From the NCBI GenBank assembly GCA_946886875.1, contig CAMPJN010000248.1:1-5964 (forward strand): a stretch of DNA of 5,964 nt, given 5' to 3'. Source of the DNA: an uncultured Pseudomonas sp. Lineage in GTDB: Bacteria > Pseudomonadota > Gammaproteobacteria > Pseudomonadales > Pseudomonadaceae. Positions within the stretch are counted from its first letter, which is position 1, and each line of letters opens with the position of its first letter. Position numbers and translations under genes: made by a program. The notes beneath the pieces are model-generated. The model was not told the origin of the DNA, searched no databases, and saw only the letters and a program-made list of their open reading frames with translations. This document shows positions 5,094 through 5,964 of this stretch, in pieces.

Positions 5094-5957
5094 ATGGATG
5101 TTGATTTGCATTGCCACAGCACCGCGTCGGACGGCGCCTTGGCCCCCGATGTGGTAGTGGCGCGAGCCCATGAACGCGGTGTGCGATTGCTCGCCCTGAC
5201 CGACCACGACACCCTCGAAGGCCTCGAACAAGCACATGCCGCCGCTCGCGCCCTGGGGATGCAGATGGTCACCGGCATCGAACTGTCCTGTACCTGGGGC
5301 GGAGCCACTATCCATGTGCTCGGTTATGATTTTGCCGCCGAGGCGCCAGCCCTGCGCCAGGCGATTGCCGAGCTGCATGACGGGCGCTGGTTGCGCGCCG
5401 CGGAAATCGCCAAGCGTCTGGAGGCCAAGGGCATGCCCGGGGCGATGGAGGGCGCGCGAGCGGTGCAGCAGGAACTGGGCGATAGCGGCAATGCACCGGC
5501 GCGGCCGCATTTCGCCGAGTTTCTGGTGCGCGCCGGTCACGTCAAGGACCGCGCCGAGGCATTTCGCAAGTGGTTGGGCTCGGGCAAGCTCGGCGACGTC
5601 AAGCAGCACTGGCCAGCCCTCGAGCATGCCATTGGCACCCTGTTGCAAGCCGGAGCCTGGGTCAGTCTGGCGCACCCGTGGCAATACGACTTTACTCGTA
5701 GTAAACGGCGTAAACTGATCGCCGATTTCGCCCAGGCCGGCGGCCACGCGCTAGAGGTGGTGAATGGCATGCAGCCGGCCGAACAGGTCGGTGGATTGGC
5801 GATTTTGGCACGTGAGTTCGGCCTGCTGGCGAGTGTCGGCAGTGATTTTCATGCACCGGGCGACTGGTCGGAATTGGGCATGTACCGCCCGCTTCCAGAA
5901 GACCTGTCCCCCCTTTGGGCGCGTTTTCTGCATGTCCAGCAGCCTACCGCAAACTGA
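5094..5957 (+). CDS. rnm: PHP-domain phosphoesterase, RNase AM / YciV type
   Basis: A 287-aa PHP-family metal-dependent phosphoesterase close in length to E. coli YciV (293 aa). YciV/RNase AM is known as a 3',5'-nucleotide bisphosphate phosphatase and 5'-3' exonuclease acting on short RNAs and rRNA 5' ends. Metal ligands typical of PHP are all visible: HCH (His6, His8), SDG (Asp13), TDHDT (Asp37, His38), GIELS (Glu63), ATIHVLGYD (His74), RPHF (His139), SLAHP (His194) and SDFH (Asp251, His253). It is a complete cytoplasmic enzyme. Start ATG 5094 puts the first motif at residue 4, as in relatives; the Shine-Dalgarno is weak (GAGAAAG, about 5079-5085). CATAAT near 5056-5061 is a possible -10. 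In Pseudomonas this gene usually precedes a YciO/TsaC-type gene and scpAB, which would lie beyond the window. Confidence 0.93.
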   Translation: MDVDLHCHSTASDGALAPDVVVARAHERGVRLLALTDHDTLEGLEQAHAAARALGMQMVTGIELSCTWGGATIHVLGYDFAAEAPALRQAIAELHDGRWLRAAEIAKRLEAKGMPGAMEGARAVQQELGDSGNAPARPHFAEFLVRAGHVKDRAEAFRKWLGSGKLGDVKQHWPALEHAIGTLLQAGAWVSLAHPWQYDFTRSKRRKLIADFAQAGGHALEVVNGMQPAEQVGGLAILAREFGLLASVGSDFHAPGDWSELGMYRPLPEDLSPLWARFLHVQQPTAN

Positions 5958-5964
5958 ACAGGGT

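Noticed and set aside
5022..5747. 241-codon open frame on the - strand opposite the PHP gene
   Set aside because: It is antisense to a gene with all PHP metal-binding motifs and shows no family features.

Overview
The window looks like chromosomal DNA of a Pseudomonas or close relative. It is GC-rich, its proteins read like Pseudomonas proteins, and the gene order (YciI protein, small coiled-coil membrane protein, response regulator, Spy/CpxP chaperone, sensor kinase) is the one I recall around PA3202-PA3206 of P. aeruginosa, where the two-component pair is called CpxR/CpxA (CpxS). That match is from memory, not a search.

Left part (1-1070, + strand): a small YkgJ-type cysteine-cluster protein is followed by a YdjA-type FMN nitroreductase. 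Between the nitroreductase and the convergent sensor kinase (1075-1337) sits a non-coding palindromic element. It has 20-bp terminal inverted repeats, nested internal inverted repeats and flanking CTAG, and is best read as a MITE. Its right edge contains the TAG stop codon of the kinase.

Middle (1334-4519, - strand): an envelope-stress module. In transcription order it encodes a 122-aa membrane coiled-coil protein, the OmpR-type regulator CpxR (stop and start codons abut, TGA|ATG), a CpxP/Spy periplasmic chaperone, and the HAMP histidine kinase CpxA. In the classical E. coli layout cpxP is divergent from cpxRA; here it lies between cpxR and cpxA. A textbook CpxR box (GTAAA-N6-GTAAA) lies upstream of cpxP, next to three 13-bp tandem repeats carrying GTAACAG. 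The same GTAACAG word occurs again upstream of cpxA. Two strong hairpins separate cpxP from cpxA and could act as a partial terminator. The likely logic is CpxA -> CpxR -> cpxP, and perhaps cpxA, with CpxP as periplasmic chaperone or feedback partner.

Right part (4607-5957): a YciI-family protein (-) is divergent from a complete PHP-domain phosphoesterase (+) of the RNase AM / YciV type. The 187-bp region between them holds a 10-bp direct repeat and a degenerate CpxR-like box.

No tRNA, rRNA, CRISPR array, intact transposase or prophage gene is visible, and no gene-free stretch exceeds 300 bases. The least ordinary items are the MITE at the end of cpxA and the repeat/box architecture of the cpx intergenic regions. 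I see no wholly new multigene system.
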